Positions 9,398 to 18,871 of a DNA stretch of 64,000 bases are shown in pieces. Each line of letters begins with the position of its first letter. Positions within the stretch are counted from its first letter, which is position 1. The position numbers were made by a program, and so were the translations under genes. Source of the stretch: Morococcus cerebrosus (GTDB lineage: Bacteria > Pseudomonadota > Gammaproteobacteria > Burkholderiales > Neisseriaceae); the NCBI RefSeq assembly GCF_022749515.1, contig NZ_CP094242.1, forward strand, positions 310,001-374,000. Reading direction: 5' to 3'. The notes under the pieces were generated by a model that saw only the letters and a program-made list of their open reading frames with translations, was not told where the DNA came from and searched no databases.

Positions 9398-9925
9398 TTA
9401 TTTTTTGCCTTCGGCGGCAAGGTGGTTGTGTTCGTCGATGTCGAGTGCGTCCCAAGGGTAGTTGATCCACCAGTCTTCTACGGTAAGGCCGCTGAAGTAG
9501 GGGATGCCTTCGGGGATTTTGCCGACTTTGGCTTTGATTTTTTCGTGCAGGACGGCAACACCGATGGTGCCGAAATCTTCTTTTTGCAACTCGGTCAGGC
9601 AGAATTCCATGGTCACGCGGCTGTCGTCGACTTCATCGACTACGAGCACATTCTTGCCTTTCAACGCGTCAGGCACGGGGTCGAGCCATTGGACTTTTTT
9701 GACTTCTTCCGTCACCTGTCCTTCGTTGTCGCTGTCGTAATAGGCGGTGGTTACGGCGTAAATCGGGATTTCCAGAAAGCAGCGCAGCATACGGGCGGGG
9801 ATGAAGCCGCCGCCGCCGATGGCGATCATGGCATCGTATTTGACGCCGGAGTTTTGGATTTTTTCCGCCAACGCTTTGATCACGCGGTGGATGTCGTCGT
9901 AGGTGTACCAGATTTTCTGTTTCAT
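9398..9925 (-). CDS. Purine-type phosphoribosyltransferase
   Basis: 175 residues from MKQKIWYTYDD. The PRPP-binding loop VLVVDEVDDSRVT (about residues 88-100) and the earlier AIGGGGFIPARML mark the type I phosphoribosyltransferase fold. Members of this group salvage hypoxanthine, guanine or xanthine; the exact base cannot be read from sequence. It sits between rpmF and plsX on the same strand, an interruption of the rpmF-plsX pairing that is common in other bacteria. Confidence 0.8.
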   Translation of the reverse strand: MKQKIWYTYDDIHRVIKALAEKIQNSGVKYDAMIAIGGGGFIPARMLRCFLEIPIYAVTTAYYDSDNEGQVTEEVKKVQWLDPVPDALKGKNVLVVDEVDDSRVTMEFCLTELQKEDFGTIGVAVLHEKIKAKVGKIPEGIPYFSGLTVEDWWINYPWDALDIDEHNHLAAEGKK

Positions 9926-10084
9926 GGCGATTCCCGATTCAATGGGGTGTATCAGTTTGAACTGCAAGGATTTTGTGCTGCATTTTGAAGTATGGGCAGG
10001 CATGGAGTCGGGCAGTTCGGATGTAATGTAAAAAAGCCAGCATTGCATGGCAATATTCTGGCTTTTTCAGTCAGTCGAATAAGA

Positions 10085-10264
10085 TTATTCGCCTTTGGCT
10101 TTCACTACTTTACGGCCGCGGTACATACCGTTGGGGGAAATGTGGTGCGGGCGGTGTACTTCGCCGGTTACGCTGTCAACAGACAGAGAAGGCGCGGTCA
10201 AAGCGTCGTGAGAGCGGTGCATACCGCGTTTGGAAGGGGATTTTTTGTTTTGTTGAACGGCCAT
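10085..10264 (-). CDS. rpmF: Ribosomal protein bL32
   Basis: 59 codons starting [20 protein letters not shown], the universal L32 N-terminus, and ending with a short basic tail. Length is standard. It is preceded by yceD, which ends 34 bases upstream, the typical yceD-rpmF pair. AGGAGC-like sequence precedes the ATG. Confidence 0.97.
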   Translation of the reverse strand: MAVQQNKKSPSKRGMHRSHDALTAPSLSVDSVTGEVHRPHHISPNGMYRGRKVVKAKGE

Positions 10265-10298
10265 TTCAAGCTCCTAGATAAATAAAACTGTGTCCTGA

Positions 10299-10799
10299 TT
10301 AACTGCTTTTCAAACCTGCTAAAACAGCAAAAGGGTTGGGTTTGTCCTGATTGACTTGTTCCAGCGCGGCATTGTCGCAGTTTTCGTGGCGCGGGGAGAA
10401 GGGGAGCGACATTAGGATTTGGTCTTCCACCAACCCGCGTACGTCGAGTTCTTTCTCAATCGGCATGCCTTCCAACTCTTCGTCGGCAAGCATTGCTTCA
10501 TCCAAGTCCTCTTCATTGGCGAACAAAACGATACGGCTGGTTTCGTCGAGCGTAAACGGCATGGGGCGGATACATCGTTGGCAAATCAGCGGCATATCGG
10601 CTTTGACGTTCAAATCGAGAAACAAACGCTGCAGTCGGTCGCGTCCGCCGCTCAGCGTAAACGACACTTTGGTCTGTTTGTCGGCCGGATAATCGTGCGA
10701 ACGGACTCGTTCGTCCAATTCCTCAAGCAGGAAGCTGCCTTGCAGGGTCTGCTTTTCGGAGGCGAAAACTTCTGGGTCAATCAAATTAGGGTCTGACAT
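10299..10799 (-). CDS. yceD: YceD/DUF177 family protein
   Basis: 166 residues starting MSDPNLIDPEVFA. The middle has the family's cysteine pair region LICQRCIRPMPF and the acidic stretch FANEEDLDEAM. The protein is linked to 23S rRNA accumulation in plants and E. coli work, but its mechanism is unclear. It is co-directional with rpmF and divergent from maf, sharing a 54-base promoter region. Confidence 0.88.
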   Translation of the reverse strand: MSDPNLIDPEVFASEKQTLQGSFLLEELDERVRSHDYPADKQTKVSFTLSGGRDRLQRLFLDLNVKADMPLICQRCIRPMPFTLDETSRIVLFANEEDLDEAMLADEELEGMPIEKELDVRGLVEDQILMSLPFSPRHENCDNAALEQVNQDKPNPFAVLAGLKSS

Positions 10800-10809
10800 A
10801 AACGGGGTA

Positions 10810-10818
10810 TGATATAAT
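10810..10818 (+). promoter_or_regulatory. Extended -10 promoter of maf
   Basis: TG-A-TATAAT (TATAAT at 10813-10818) lies 35 bases before the maf start. No good -35 box is seen, as expected for an extended -10 promoter. Confidence 0.5.
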
Positions 10819-10853
10819 TTCGACAGTCTAACGTCAATATTTTTAAGCAAAAT

Positions 10854-11444
10854 ATGAGTGCAAAACTGCCTTTGATATTGGGTTCGGGTTCGGTGTTCCG
10901 CCGCGCGCAGCTCGAACGTTTGGGCGTTGATTTTCAAACTGCCGCGCCTGATTTCGACGAAACGCCTGCTGCGGGTGAAAACGCGGCGGATACTGCCTTG
11001 CGTTTGGCGGAAGGGAAGGCGCGTTCGCTGGCGGGTCGATTTCCTGCCGCGTTGGTGATCGGCGCGGACCAAGTGGTGTGGTGCAATGACCGCCAGTTGG
11101 GCAAACCGATGAACGTCGCAAATGCACAACAAATGCTCAGGGGTTTGAGCGGCAGAAAGATTGAATTTTACAGCGCAATCGTGCTTTTGAATACTGCTTC
11201 GGGACGTATTCAGCGCCATGTCGATAACACATCGGTCGTGATGCGCGCGCTGACAGACGGGCAGATTAAGCGTTATCTGGCGCGCGAGCCGGACGCGGTT
11301 TACTGCGCGGGTGCGGCGAAGAGCGAGGGCTTGGGCGCGGCGTTGCTGGAGCGAATAGACAGCAGTGACCCGAACGCGCTTATCGGTTTGCCCATCTTCA
11401 AACTGGTCGAGTTTTTAAAAAACGAAGGCGTAGAAATCATTTAG
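10854..11444 (+). CDS. maf: Maf-family nucleotide pyrophosphatase
   Basis: 196 residues. The N-terminal LILGSGSVFRRAQLE, the DFDE block and VIGADQVV are diagnostic of Maf/YceF. Members hydrolyse non-canonical or methylated nucleoside triphosphates. Its position opposite yceD-rpmF is conserved in many proteobacteria. Confidence 0.92.
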   Translation: MSAKLPLILGSGSVFRRAQLERLGVDFQTAAPDFDETPAAGENAADTALRLAEGKARSLAGRFPAALVIGADQVVWCNDRQLGKPMNVANAQQMLRGLSGRKIEFYSAIVLLNTASGRIQRHVDNTSVVMRALTDGQIKRYLAREPDAVYCAGAAKSEGLGAALLERIDSSDPNALIGLPIFKLVEFLKNEGVEII

Positions 11445-11484
11445 GTCGTCTGAAAACAGCCGTTTGACGGTTTCAGACGACCTT
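11443..11484 (+). terminator. Inverted DUS pair after maf
   Basis: AGGTCGTCTGAAAAC and its inverse 16 bases apart, between maf and the methyltransferase gene. Confidence 0.65.
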
Positions 11485-11503
11485 CCGTATAGGAAACACC
11501 ATC

Positions 11504-12214
11504 ATGTCCCCGATTCTTTACCTGATTCCCACTCCTTTGGGCGCACCCGATACACCCTGCCTGCTGCCGCACGAACAGGCGCAGATTACCGGCTTGACCG
11601 ATTTCGTGGTTGAGGCCGAAAAAACCGCCCGCGCCCATTTGAAACATTTGGGTATCACGACCCCTATCCGCGAGCTGAACCTGCAAACCCTCAATGAACA
11701 CACCGACTTGAAAACCCTGCCCGAACTTCTGAAACCTTTGCAGGAAGGGCGCAGCATGGGCATCCTCAGTGAAGCAGGCTGTCCTGCGGTTGCCGATCCC
11801 GGCGCGAATTTGGTGGCATTGGCGCACCGACACGGCTATGAAGTCCGTCCGCTGATCGGCCCGTCCAGCCTGTTGCTCGCGCTGATGGCGTCGGGGGCGA
11901 ACGGGCAGAATTTCGCGTTCAAAGGCTATCTGCCGTCCGAGAAAAGCGAGCGTATCGCCGCTTTGAAGAGCTTGGAACAGCGTTCGCGCCAGCAAAACGA
12001 AACCCAGCTTTTCATCGAAACGCCTTACCGCAACGACGTGTTGCTCGCCGACGCGCTGGAAACGCTGTATCCCGAAACCCGCCTCTGCACTGCAACCGAC
12101 CTGACTTTGCCGACGCAGGAAATCATCAGCCAAACCGTTGCCGCTTGGCGGAAATCGAAAACGCTGCCGAATTTGAAAAAACGCCCGACGATATTTGTGT
12201 TGCACGCGGGTTAG
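11504..12214 (+). CDS. RsmI-like SAM-dependent methyltransferase (tetrapyrrole methylase fold)
   Basis: 236 residues. YLIPTPLGAP at the start, ILSEAGCPAVADPG near residue 86, GPSSLLLALMASG near 124 and FIETPYRND near 167 follow the RsmI motif order. RsmI methylates the ribose of C1402 in 16S rRNA. This protein is shorter and its opening motif differs (TPLGAPDT instead of TPIGNL-D), so it is more likely a paralogue with a target that I cannot name. Confidence 0.8.
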   Translation: MSPILYLIPTPLGAPDTPCLLPHEQAQITGLTDFVVEAEKTARAHLKHLGITTPIRELNLQTLNEHTDLKTLPELLKPLQEGRSMGILSEAGCPAVADPGANLVALAHRHGYEVRPLIGPSSLLLALMASGANGQNFAFKGYLPSEKSERIAALKSLEQRSRQQNETQLFIETPYRNDVLLADALETLYPETRLCTATDLTLPTQEIISQTVAAWRKSKTLPNLKKRPTIFVLHAG

Positions 12215-12261
12215 GAAAGTAGGGGTGGGCGGTTGGACGGATTAGAGCCCGCCATACTGAA

Positions 12262-12307
12262 AAAGGTCGTCTGAAACCTTCCAGATAAGGTTTTCAGACG
12301 ACCTTTG
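12262..12307. terminator. Inverted DUS pair between convergent genes
   Basis: AAAGGTCGTCTGAAACC and its inverse, placed between the methyltransferase (plus) and uppP (minus), so it can serve both. Confidence 0.75.
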
Positions 12308-12337
12308 TTTTATCTAAAGCTTATCCCTGCTTCGACA

Positions 12338-13162
12338 TCATGCTGCCCATTTGACCCAGCCCATCGCCCAAGTCAGCAGAATCAATCCGCCGAAGACGAT
12401 GCGGTAATAGGCAAACGGAACATAGTTTTTGCTGGACACGAATTTCAGCAGCGATTTAATCGCCAAGAGGCCTGCCAAGAAAGCGGCGATGAAACCGACG
12501 GCAATCAGGCCGACATCTTGCAACGTGAAGAGTTTGTAGTGTTTCAATACGTCATAGCCGGTAGCGGCAATCATCATCGGTACGGCGAGGAAGAAAGAAA
12601 ATTCGGTCGCAGCTTTGCGCTCGATGCCCCACAGCATACCGCCCATAATCGTACTGCCCGAACGCGAAGTCCCCGGCACCAGCGCGCAGATTTGGGCGCA
12701 GCCGACCACAAGCGCGTCAATCGGACGCATTTCATCCACGCTTTTGACTTTCGGTTTGATTGTGCTTTGGCGTTTTTCGACCCATAAAATAAAGAATCCG
12801 CCCAATACCAACATGGTGGCGACGGTAATCGGGTTAAACAGATATAATTTAATTTGTTTGCTAAACAGCAAACCTACGACTGCCGCTGGCACGAACGCGA
12901 CGGCAAGGTTCAACACGAAGCGGTTGGCGGTGCGGTCTTTGCCCAGTCCGGATAAAACGGAGGTAAAACGCTGACGGTATTCAAAAATCACGGCAAGCAC
13001 CGCGCCCAGTTGGATGGCAATTTCAAATACTTTGCCGTTGCTGTGGAAATTGAGCAAGTCGCCCAATACAATCAAGTGGCCGGTACTTGAAATCGGCAGA
13101 AATTCCGTTAAGCCTTCCACAATGCCCATAATCAGGGCTTTTAATAAAGTCAAAATGTCCAT
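12338..13162 (-). CDS. uppP: Undecaprenyl-diphosphatase
   Basis: 274 residues from [13 protein letters not shown]. The two active-site blocks are present: [19 protein letters not shown] near the N-terminus and [13 protein letters not shown] in the middle, in a protein of about eight membrane segments. It removes a phosphate from undecaprenyl diphosphate so the lipid carrier for peptidoglycan can be reused. The start was placed after a DUS-containing leader because homology begins here. Confidence 0.95.
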   Translation of the reverse strand: MDILTLLKALIMGIVEGLTEFLPISSTGHLIVLGDLLNFHSNGKVFEIAIQLGAVLAVIFEYRQRFTSVLSGLGKDRTANRFVLNLAVAFVPAAVVGLLFSKQIKLYLFNPITVATMLVLGGFFILWVEKRQSTIKPKVKSVDEMRPIDALVVGCAQICALVPGTSRSGSTIMGGMLWGIERKAATEFSFFLAVPMMIAATGYDVLKHYKLFTLQDVGLIAVGFIAAFLAGLLAIKSLLKFVSSKNYVPFAYYRIVFGGLILLTWAMGWVKWAA

Positions 13163-13375
13163 ATTGCTTTCTTTTTTGGTTTTCAGACGACGTTTGCCCG
13201 TCTGGATTTCAGGATGAAGCGGTATCGGAATCGGAAAAATGCTGCGGTATGACGGTATTTGCCCCATCCCTTAGCAGTATCGTTTTTATGGATTTTACGC
13301 CACCCAAAACAAACAGACAGTTCGGAAACCGCCTGTTTTTTTGCGGTCATTCCGAAACTGCCTGGCTAAATTCCG

Positions 13376-14020
13376 TCAGCGCGCGGCTTTGCCGGAACGC
13401 TCTTGGCGGACTTTGTTAATCAGCTCGCCTATGATTTTCTGCCCATTCGCCCAATCGCTGCTGAATATGACCCGATATTTGCCGCCGACGATGACGTCCG
13501 GCGTGCCGTCGATACGGTAAGTCTCGGTCAGGCTTTGCATTTTTTTAGCGGCTGCGAGGCTGGCGGGTGCGTCGTATGCGGCAATCAGTTTTTTGCTGTC
13601 AAAGCTTTTTTGTGCCGCCGCCCAGCTTTTGAAAGTGGCGGTATCCGCCAAATTGATTTTCTGCTCGTGTACGGCTTTGAAAATAGCGGGGTTTGCCTGA
13701 TACTTCAAACCCGAAGCGTTAACCGCCGCGGCAACCCGCGCCAAGCCCAGCATTTCAGGCATCCAGACGACGTGTTCGGTACGCAGGTAAACGTCTTTCG
13801 GGAAAGTTTTGCTGTATGACAGCAAGACGGGATCAAAGTTTTGGCAATGTATGCAGAAATAGCCGAAAAATTCCAAAACTTCGATTTTGGATGCGTCTCG
13901 TTGCGGAATCGGTTTGTTCAAAACCGTGTAATCCACACCTTCGACCGCAGCCTGCGCGCTTGCGGAAAAGGCAAGCGCAAGGCTGAAGAGGACGGCTGCC
14001 GGTTTGGTTGTCCATTTCAT
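13376..14020 (-). CDS. dsbA: Thiol:disulfide interchange protein DsbA
   Basis: 214 residues with a cleavable signal (residues 1-24, ending SAQAA). The thioredoxin-fold active site is CIHC in EFFGYFCIHCQNFDP and the cis-proline loop is GTPDVI. The central pair of the CxxC motif, Ile-His, differs from the Pro-His of E. coli DsbA, as is common in Neisseria. It oxidises cysteines of exported proteins in the periplasm. It follows the SPOR gene by ten bases, as one operon. Confidence 0.92.
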   Translation of the reverse strand: MKWTTKPAAVLFSLALAFSASAQAAVEGVDYTVLNKPIPQRDASKIEVLEFFGYFCIHCQNFDPVLLSYSKTFPKDVYLRTEHVVWMPEMLGLARVAAAVNASGLKYQANPAIFKAVHEQKINLADTATFKSWAAAQKSFDSKKLIAAYDAPASLAAAKKMQSLTETYRIDGTPDVIVGGKYRVIFSSDWANGQKIIGELINKVRQERSGKAAR

Positions 14021-14030
14021 TGCTGCCTCC

Positions 14031-15125
14031 TTATTGAGCCGAACGCATCAGGCTGTTGATATTGTGTTTTTGCAAGTCTTTCTGAACGTTTTTTGCGGCT
14101 TCAGACGACATGCTGTTGCTCTGTACGCGGTAAACGGTTTTGTCGCCGTTGGTGCGTTCGACCACTTTAGACGAAATGCCCAGCATGGCGAGTTTGGCAC
14201 GTTGCGCGTCGGCGCTGTTGCGGTCGGCGTACGAACCCATTTGCAAGATGACTTTCTTACCGCCTTCCGCAGTTTTGGCTTCGGCTTTGGCATTGTCGGC
14301 TTTAGCGGTTTGTTTTTCTGCTTCGGCTTTTTTCACTTCTTTCGCCGCGCCTTTATTTGCTTCCTGACGGGCTTTTTCGATGCTGCCGCTGTTCAGGATT
14401 TGCTCGGGGGTCGGTTTGTTGGTTTTGGCCGTTTCGGTTTTCTTGGCTTCGGCGGCTTTCTTCTCTGCCGCTTTTTTCTCGGCAAGTTTGCGCTCGGCGC
14501 GCGCTTTTTGTTTATCCGTCAACTCGGCTGCCTTTTTGGTTTTATCGGCGGCTTCTTTGTCGGCTTTTTCTTTTTCTGCACGTTTTTTCGCAAGCTCTGC
14601 CTTTTTCTCGGCGAGTTTTTGTCTCAACTCGCGTTCGGCAGGTTCTTTGTCTTCTTTTTCAGCTTCACGCAGGGCTTTTTCTGCTTCGCGGGCTTCGTCT
14701 TCCGCTTCATGGACGGCACGCTCTTTTTCCGCTTTTTCTTTGTCCGCGCGTTCTTTCTCAGCTTTGGCTTTATCTGCCTTTTCTTTCGCTTCTTTGTCTG
14801 CGCGTTCTTTTTCTTTGGCTGCCGCATCGTCGTCGGCTTCGCTGCGTTTCTGTTCGGGCTTGGCTTCTTCTGCCGGACGCTCTTTCTCTACGGGAACGAC
14901 GACAGGCTGTTCTTCCGTCTCAGGCTTGGATTCAGGTTTAGATTTTTCCTGCGGCTTGAGGATTTCAGGCTCGGTTTGCTGTTTTTGCGGCTCGGTCGCG
15001 CCTTTGAAGGCGTTCGGGGTGTCTTGATTCAGAAAATACAGGATGCCCCCGATCACGCCGGTGGCGAGGATGAGGCCGAAGAAAAAGCCGAAAAGGCCTT
15101 TGCCGTATTGAGTGTTCTTATTCAT
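14031..15125 (-). CDS. SPOR-domain membrane protein with long charged linker
   Basis: 364 residues: one membrane segment at about 9-30 (FGFFFGLILATGVIGGILYF), a long linker of Lys/Glu/Ala (about 60-265) that looks like an extended helix, and a C-terminal SPOR domain (about 285-360, VILQMGSYADRNSADA). SPOR domains bind denuded peptidoglycan at the division site, so a role in division or septal envelope is likely. The start at MNKNTQYG follows AGGT; codons upstream do not fit the family. The pairing with dsbA suggests that the two act in the envelope. Confidence 0.85.
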   Translation of the reverse strand: MNKNTQYGKGLFGFFFGLILATGVIGGILYFLNQDTPNAFKGATEPQKQQTEPEILKPQEKSKPESKPETEEQPVVVPVEKERPAEEAKPEQKRSEADDDAAAKEKERADKEAKEKADKAKAEKERADKEKAEKERAVHEAEDEAREAEKALREAEKEDKEPAERELRQKLAEKKAELAKKRAEKEKADKEAADKTKKAAELTDKQKARAERKLAEKKAAEKKAAEAKKTETAKTNKPTPEQILNSGSIEKARQEANKGAAKEVKKAEAEKQTAKADNAKAEAKTAEGGKKVILQMGSYADRNSADAQRAKLAMLGISSKVVERTNGDKTVYRVQSNSMSSEAAKNVQKDLQKHNINSLMRSAQ

Positions 15126-15381
15126 GAGATACCTATATTGATGATGCCGTTCAGACGACCTTTTGGCGGCAGAGGAATCTGCTGCTGCCATCGGCAGGGA
15201 CGGGTCATTTTATCAATATCCTTTATATTGGGCAAAAATGCGCCGTTTGTTTACATGGTTTTTACGAAAACCGCCGTGATGTTAGGACGCGCTGACAATT
15301 TACCGACGACGGGCTTCTTTTGCCCGAACAGAATACTCCGCATTGGACACACCAGCAAGATACCCGACCCGTCTAAACTTT

Positions 15382-15538
15382 TATAGTGGATTAAATTTAA
15401 ATCAGGACAAGGCGACGAAGCCGCAGACAGTACAGATAGTACGGAACCGATTCACTTGGTGCTTCAGCACCTTAGAAAATCGTTCTCTTTGAGCTAAGGC
15501 GAGGCAACGCCGTACTGGTTTAAAGTCAATCCACTATA
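15382..15538. repeat. Correia (NEMIS) element, long form
   Basis: 157 bases bounded by TATAGTGGATTAAA and its inverse. It has the internal block that the 107-base forms lack. It sits between the SPOR gene start and the comM stop. Such elements are known to carry promoters and to be cut by RNase III when transcribed. Confidence 0.92.
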
Positions 15539-15582
15539 CTTTGAATCTTCCGTTTTCAGTACCCAAGGTCGTCTGAAAAACC

Positions 15583-17079
15583 TTACAACGCGCGGCGGAA
15601 GCTGACGGCTTTCAAAACATGGCTTCTGCCGACTTCTTCATCGCCCGCCAAATCCGCCAGCGTGCGCGCCACGCGCATGATGCGGTGGAAGCTGCGTGCG
15701 GAGAGGGAGAGTTTTTCCAACAGGCTGCCCAAGGCTTCCTGCGCTTCTTTTTGGATGCGGGCGGACTTGTCGAGTTCACTGACGCTCAAGGCGGCGTTGA
15801 CTTTGCCCTGCCGCGCGTATTGCTTGTCGCGGGCGGCGATCACGCGCGCCAACACGACGGCGCTGCTTTCCCCCGCTTCCTGCTGCATCAGTTCGGCAGC
15901 GGACAGGCTGGGGACTTCGATGGTCAAATCGATACGGTCGAGCAGCGGGCCGGAAATTTTACTGCGGTAACGCGCGACGCTTTCAGGCGTGCAGCGGCAG
16001 GGTTTGACGGGATGCCCGAGATAACCGCACGGACAAGGGTTCATGGCGGCGACGAGCTGGAATTTGGCGGGATAGATGGCTTGGCGCGCCGCACGGGAAA
16101 TGTGGATTTCGCCGTTTTCCAACGGTTCGCGCAAAACTTCCAAAACTTTGCGGTCAAACTCGGGCAGCTCGTCCAAAAATAAAACGCCGTGATGCGCCAA
16201 TGAAATTTCGCCCGGACGCGGATCGGAACCGCCGCCGACCATGGCTGCCGAGCTGGCGCTATGGTGCGGGCTGCGGAAAGGACGGTGGCTGTCGAGTTGT
16301 TGCTGATGATTGGGCAGAAGCGAACGCAATGCCCATACCTCGACCAATTCGTCTTCGGTCAAAGGCGGCAGAATGCCGGGCAGCCGTTGGGAAAGCATGG
16401 ACTTGCCCGTTCCCGGCGGACCCATCATCAAGAGGCTGTGCCCGCCCGCGGCGGCGATTTCCAAAGCAAGGCGGGCGGTGTGTTGACCTTTGACATCGAT
16501 GAGGTCGGGCAGTTTGGCGTTTTCAGACGACCTCTGCGGGACTTGGCAGGCGGTTTGCGCCAAGGGTTCGATGCCGTTCAAATGGGCGGCGACTTCACCC
16601 AACGAACGCGCGCCGTAAACGGTAATGCCGCGCATCACGGCGGCTTGTTCTGCGTTTTCCTGCGGCAAGACGAAAGAACGTCCCGCCTGCATACCCTGCC
16701 ATGCCATCGCCAACGCGCCGCGCACGGGGCGCAACATGCCGGAAAGCGCCAGTTCGCCGGCAAACTCGTATTGCGCGAGCTTTTCGGGTGCGATTTGCCC
16801 GGATGCGGCGAGGATGCCCAGCGCAATCGGCAGGTCGAAACGACCCGATTCTTTGGGCAGGTCGGCGGGGGCGAGGTTGACGGTGATTTTTTTGGCGGGG
16901 AAGTCGAAACCGCTTTGGATGATGGCGGCGCGCACGCGGTCGCGGCTTTCTTTGACTTCGGTGTCGGGCAATCCGACGATATTGAAATGAGGCAGGCCGT
17001 TGGCAAGGTGAGCTTCCACTTCGACCAACGGCGCATTCATGCCGCTCAAGGCGCGGCTGTAAACCAAGGCAAGCGACAT
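15583..17079 (-). CDS. comM: ComM/YifB AAA+ helicase-like protein
   Basis: 498 residues. An N-terminal Lon-protease-like fold domain (MSLALVYSRALSGMNAPLVEVE) precedes a Mg-chelatase AAA+ module: Walker A GPPGTGKSML near residue 219, Walker B GVLFLDELPEF near 297 and a zinc-like CPCGYLG...PCRC block near 350. ComM is a branch-migration helicase that extends recombination of incoming DNA during natural transformation, which suits a DUS-bearing Neisseria. It is translationally close to ubiK (13 bases). Confidence 0.93.
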   Translation of the reverse strand: MSLALVYSRALSGMNAPLVEVEAHLANGLPHFNIVGLPDTEVKESRDRVRAAIIQSGFDFPAKKITVNLAPADLPKESGRFDLPIALGILAASGQIAPEKLAQYEFAGELALSGMLRPVRGALAMAWQGMQAGRSFVLPQENAEQAAVMRGITVYGARSLGEVAAHLNGIEPLAQTACQVPQRSSENAKLPDLIDVKGQHTARLALEIAAAGGHSLLMMGPPGTGKSMLSQRLPGILPPLTEDELVEVWALRSLLPNHQQQLDSHRPFRSPHHSASSAAMVGGGSDPRPGEISLAHHGVLFLDELPEFDRKVLEVLREPLENGEIHISRAARQAIYPAKFQLVAAMNPCPCGYLGHPVKPCRCTPESVARYRSKISGPLLDRIDLTIEVPSLSAAELMQQEAGESSAVVLARVIAARDKQYARQGKVNAALSVSELDKSARIQKEAQEALGSLLEKLSLSARSFHRIMRVARTLADLAGDEEVGRSHVLKAVSFRRAL

Positions 17080-17092
17080 GTTTCAGACGACC

Positions 17093-17413
17093 TTATTCGC
17101 CGGCTTCGGTTTGCTGTTTGATTTCTTCGACGGCTTCTTCGGCTGCGGCTTCGGCAGCTTCCAAGGCAGACTGCTCAGGCTCTTGCGCGGCTTCGAGTTT
17201 TGCCAGACGCTCCTCCAGCTCGACCAATTTGGTGCGGGTTTTAATCAAAACCTGCTGCTGGATGTCGAATTCTTCGCGCGTAACCAAATCCATACGGTTG
17301 AACGCGCTGCCGAGCATGGCTTTGACGTTTTTCTCCATGTCTTTGGCGGGGCTGTTGGCGATGGTTTCGCTGATTTTTGCGCTGACTTCTTCAAAGAGTT
17401 GTTTGCCGAACAT
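17093..17413 (-). CDS. ubiK: Ubiquinone biosynthesis accessory factor UbiK
   Basis: 106 residues of the BMFP/YqiC type: an amphipathic N-terminus (MFGKQLFEEVSAKISETI) and a long coiled coil with RTKLVELEERLAKLE. UbiK helps the soluble Ubi complex handle lipid intermediates. The C-terminus is unusually rich in Ala and Glu. It is first in a two-gene unit with comM. Confidence 0.85.
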   Translation of the reverse strand: MFGKQLFEEVSAKISETIANSPAKDMEKNVKAMLGSAFNRMDLVTREEFDIQQQVLIKTRTKLVELEERLAKLEAAQEPEQSALEAAEAAAEEAVEEIKQQTEAGE

Positions 17414-17535
17414 AATCCGTATCCTTTATATCAGAATATATAAAATCCAAGCGTATTGTATAAGGAAAAAGGTCGTCTGAAAACGGGCATTCTGCTGCCG
17501 CGCCTTTTCCCTTCCAAACATCGCCCGCGTGTAGC

Positions 17536-17576
17536 AAATGCCCGCAAAATTGCTCAATCTTGCGGGCATTTTTGAA
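17536..17576. terminator. Hairpin terminator between ubiK and the DUF1176 pseudogene
   Basis: Arms AAATGCCCGCAA and TTGCGGGCATTT around a short loop. It lies downstream of the DUF1176 gene and upstream of ubiK. Confidence 0.6.
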
Positions 17577-17612
17577 ACGGCTTTTGCCGTCTGTTTCGAT
17601 ATTCGGCGTATT

Positions 17613-18677
17613 TTAACGCTCGACGCGGGCATCAAAAATCGGCATCACCCACGCACCGCCGGTAAAGCCTTTGCACGAGCCGGTAGTGTATTCGCCGCTG
17701 CGGACGAATGCCTTGCCGTCCCACGCTGCCGTATTGCTTGTCCAACAGTCGCCTATGCCGCGGCCTTTGAAGCTGCCGCTGAGGGTGGCTGTTTTCTCGT
17801 CGAATCCGCCGTGCCCGCCGTATACCATCGGCGGCAGCACTTGTTCGATTTTGGTCAACTCTTTATCGGCAATGGCATAGTAGCCGCTGGTTTGATAAGC
17901 ACCGCCGATACAGATGGCCGAAATCAACACCTGACGTTCGTTGAGCGGATGGACATACAGGCTGCGGTTCCAATTCATTTGCTCTTTATTGTGCAGGGCG
18001 TAACAGTAATTATCGTCGCCTTCGGAAACGCGGTTGCTGTTGCGCAGCAGCTTCATGACGGCGCTGTGGCGCGGTGTGTCTTGTTCCAGTATATCGCCTG
18101 CTGTTTTCGGCACGGCAACGGCGCGGATGACGGGCTTAGGCTGCGGGCTGAGGACTGCCTGACTGCTGTTGCCTTTGCGTATCAGCGCGGAAGGCGTATT
18201 CAGACGACCTTGGAATTCGTCTGCTTTCAACATTGCCGCCGCCGCGCCTTTGTCGGACAAATGCCATTCATATTTTCCGGCGCGGATGCTGATTTTGCTT
18301 TCTTTTTTCAATGCTTCGAGCAAGGCGTTGGTTTGCGCGCTGCTCAATTTGCCTGTGCCTTTTTTATTCAACGCCAATTTGCCCAGCGATTTGCCGTTCA
18401 GCATCAATTCGCTGCGTGCTGCCACACGGGCGAGTTGACGCTCATCGTCGTTAAACGGCAGCAGGGAAACTTCGCCGGCTACGGCGGCGCTCGCCCCCGC
18501 TTTTCGGGTAAACAAGATGGAAACCGGCGTTTCTGTTTCGTCCGCCTGATATCCGGCAAGACGGCATGTGCCGGTATTGTCGCAAGCGATGTCCCAGTCT
18601 TAGTAATTTTGATAAAAGCCTTGAGGCGGAGCGGCCAGTGCGGTGGCGGGCAAAACAGCCAGCAGCCATTTTTTCAT
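17613..18677 (-). pseudogene. DUF1176 family exported protein, broken by an in-frame stop
   Basis: 355 codons from ATG to the final stop, but codon 26 is TAA (18600-18602). The first 25 codons encode a signal peptide (MKKWLLAVLPATALA) and the start of the mature part; the frame then resumes as DWDIACDNTGTCRLAGYQ, the conserved opening of DUF1176 proteins, and continues unbroken to ARVER. Homologues have a charged residue where the stop lies, so one base change from GAA or AAA explains it. An internal start downstream would lack the export signal. The family's function is unknown. Confidence 0.85.
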
Positions 18678-18811
18678 GATGTATTCCTTCAGTTTTATTT
18701 TATTAGTGGATGTGCAAAAAAACAGCGCGGCAATGTAAAACAGCGCCACACTGTTCTTGTGTAAAACAAACGTATGATACGTCGTTTGCCAAAAAGTTTT
18801 TGAACAGACGA

Positions 18812-18851
18812 AAAAAGGTCGTCTGAAACTCCTTTTCAGACGACCTTTTTT
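18812..18851 (-). terminator. Inverted DUS pair after the glycine-zipper gene
   Basis: AAAGGTCGTCTGAAA and its inverse with a six-base loop, followed by Ts. Confidence 0.75.
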
Positions 18852-18871
18852 AAGATATACAGGCTGCGTGT

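Noticed and set aside
9106..9420. A possible small minus-strand gene between plsX and the phosphoribosyltransferase
   Set aside because: Basic, low-complexity translation that overlaps DUS pairs and the plsX ribosome site; no family.
14004..15386. A long open frame (460 codons) on the plus strand, very rich in Phe, Leu and Gly
   Set aside because: It is the antisense of the Lys/Glu/Ala-rich linker of the SPOR protein; such codons read backwards give few stops. No start signal or known family.
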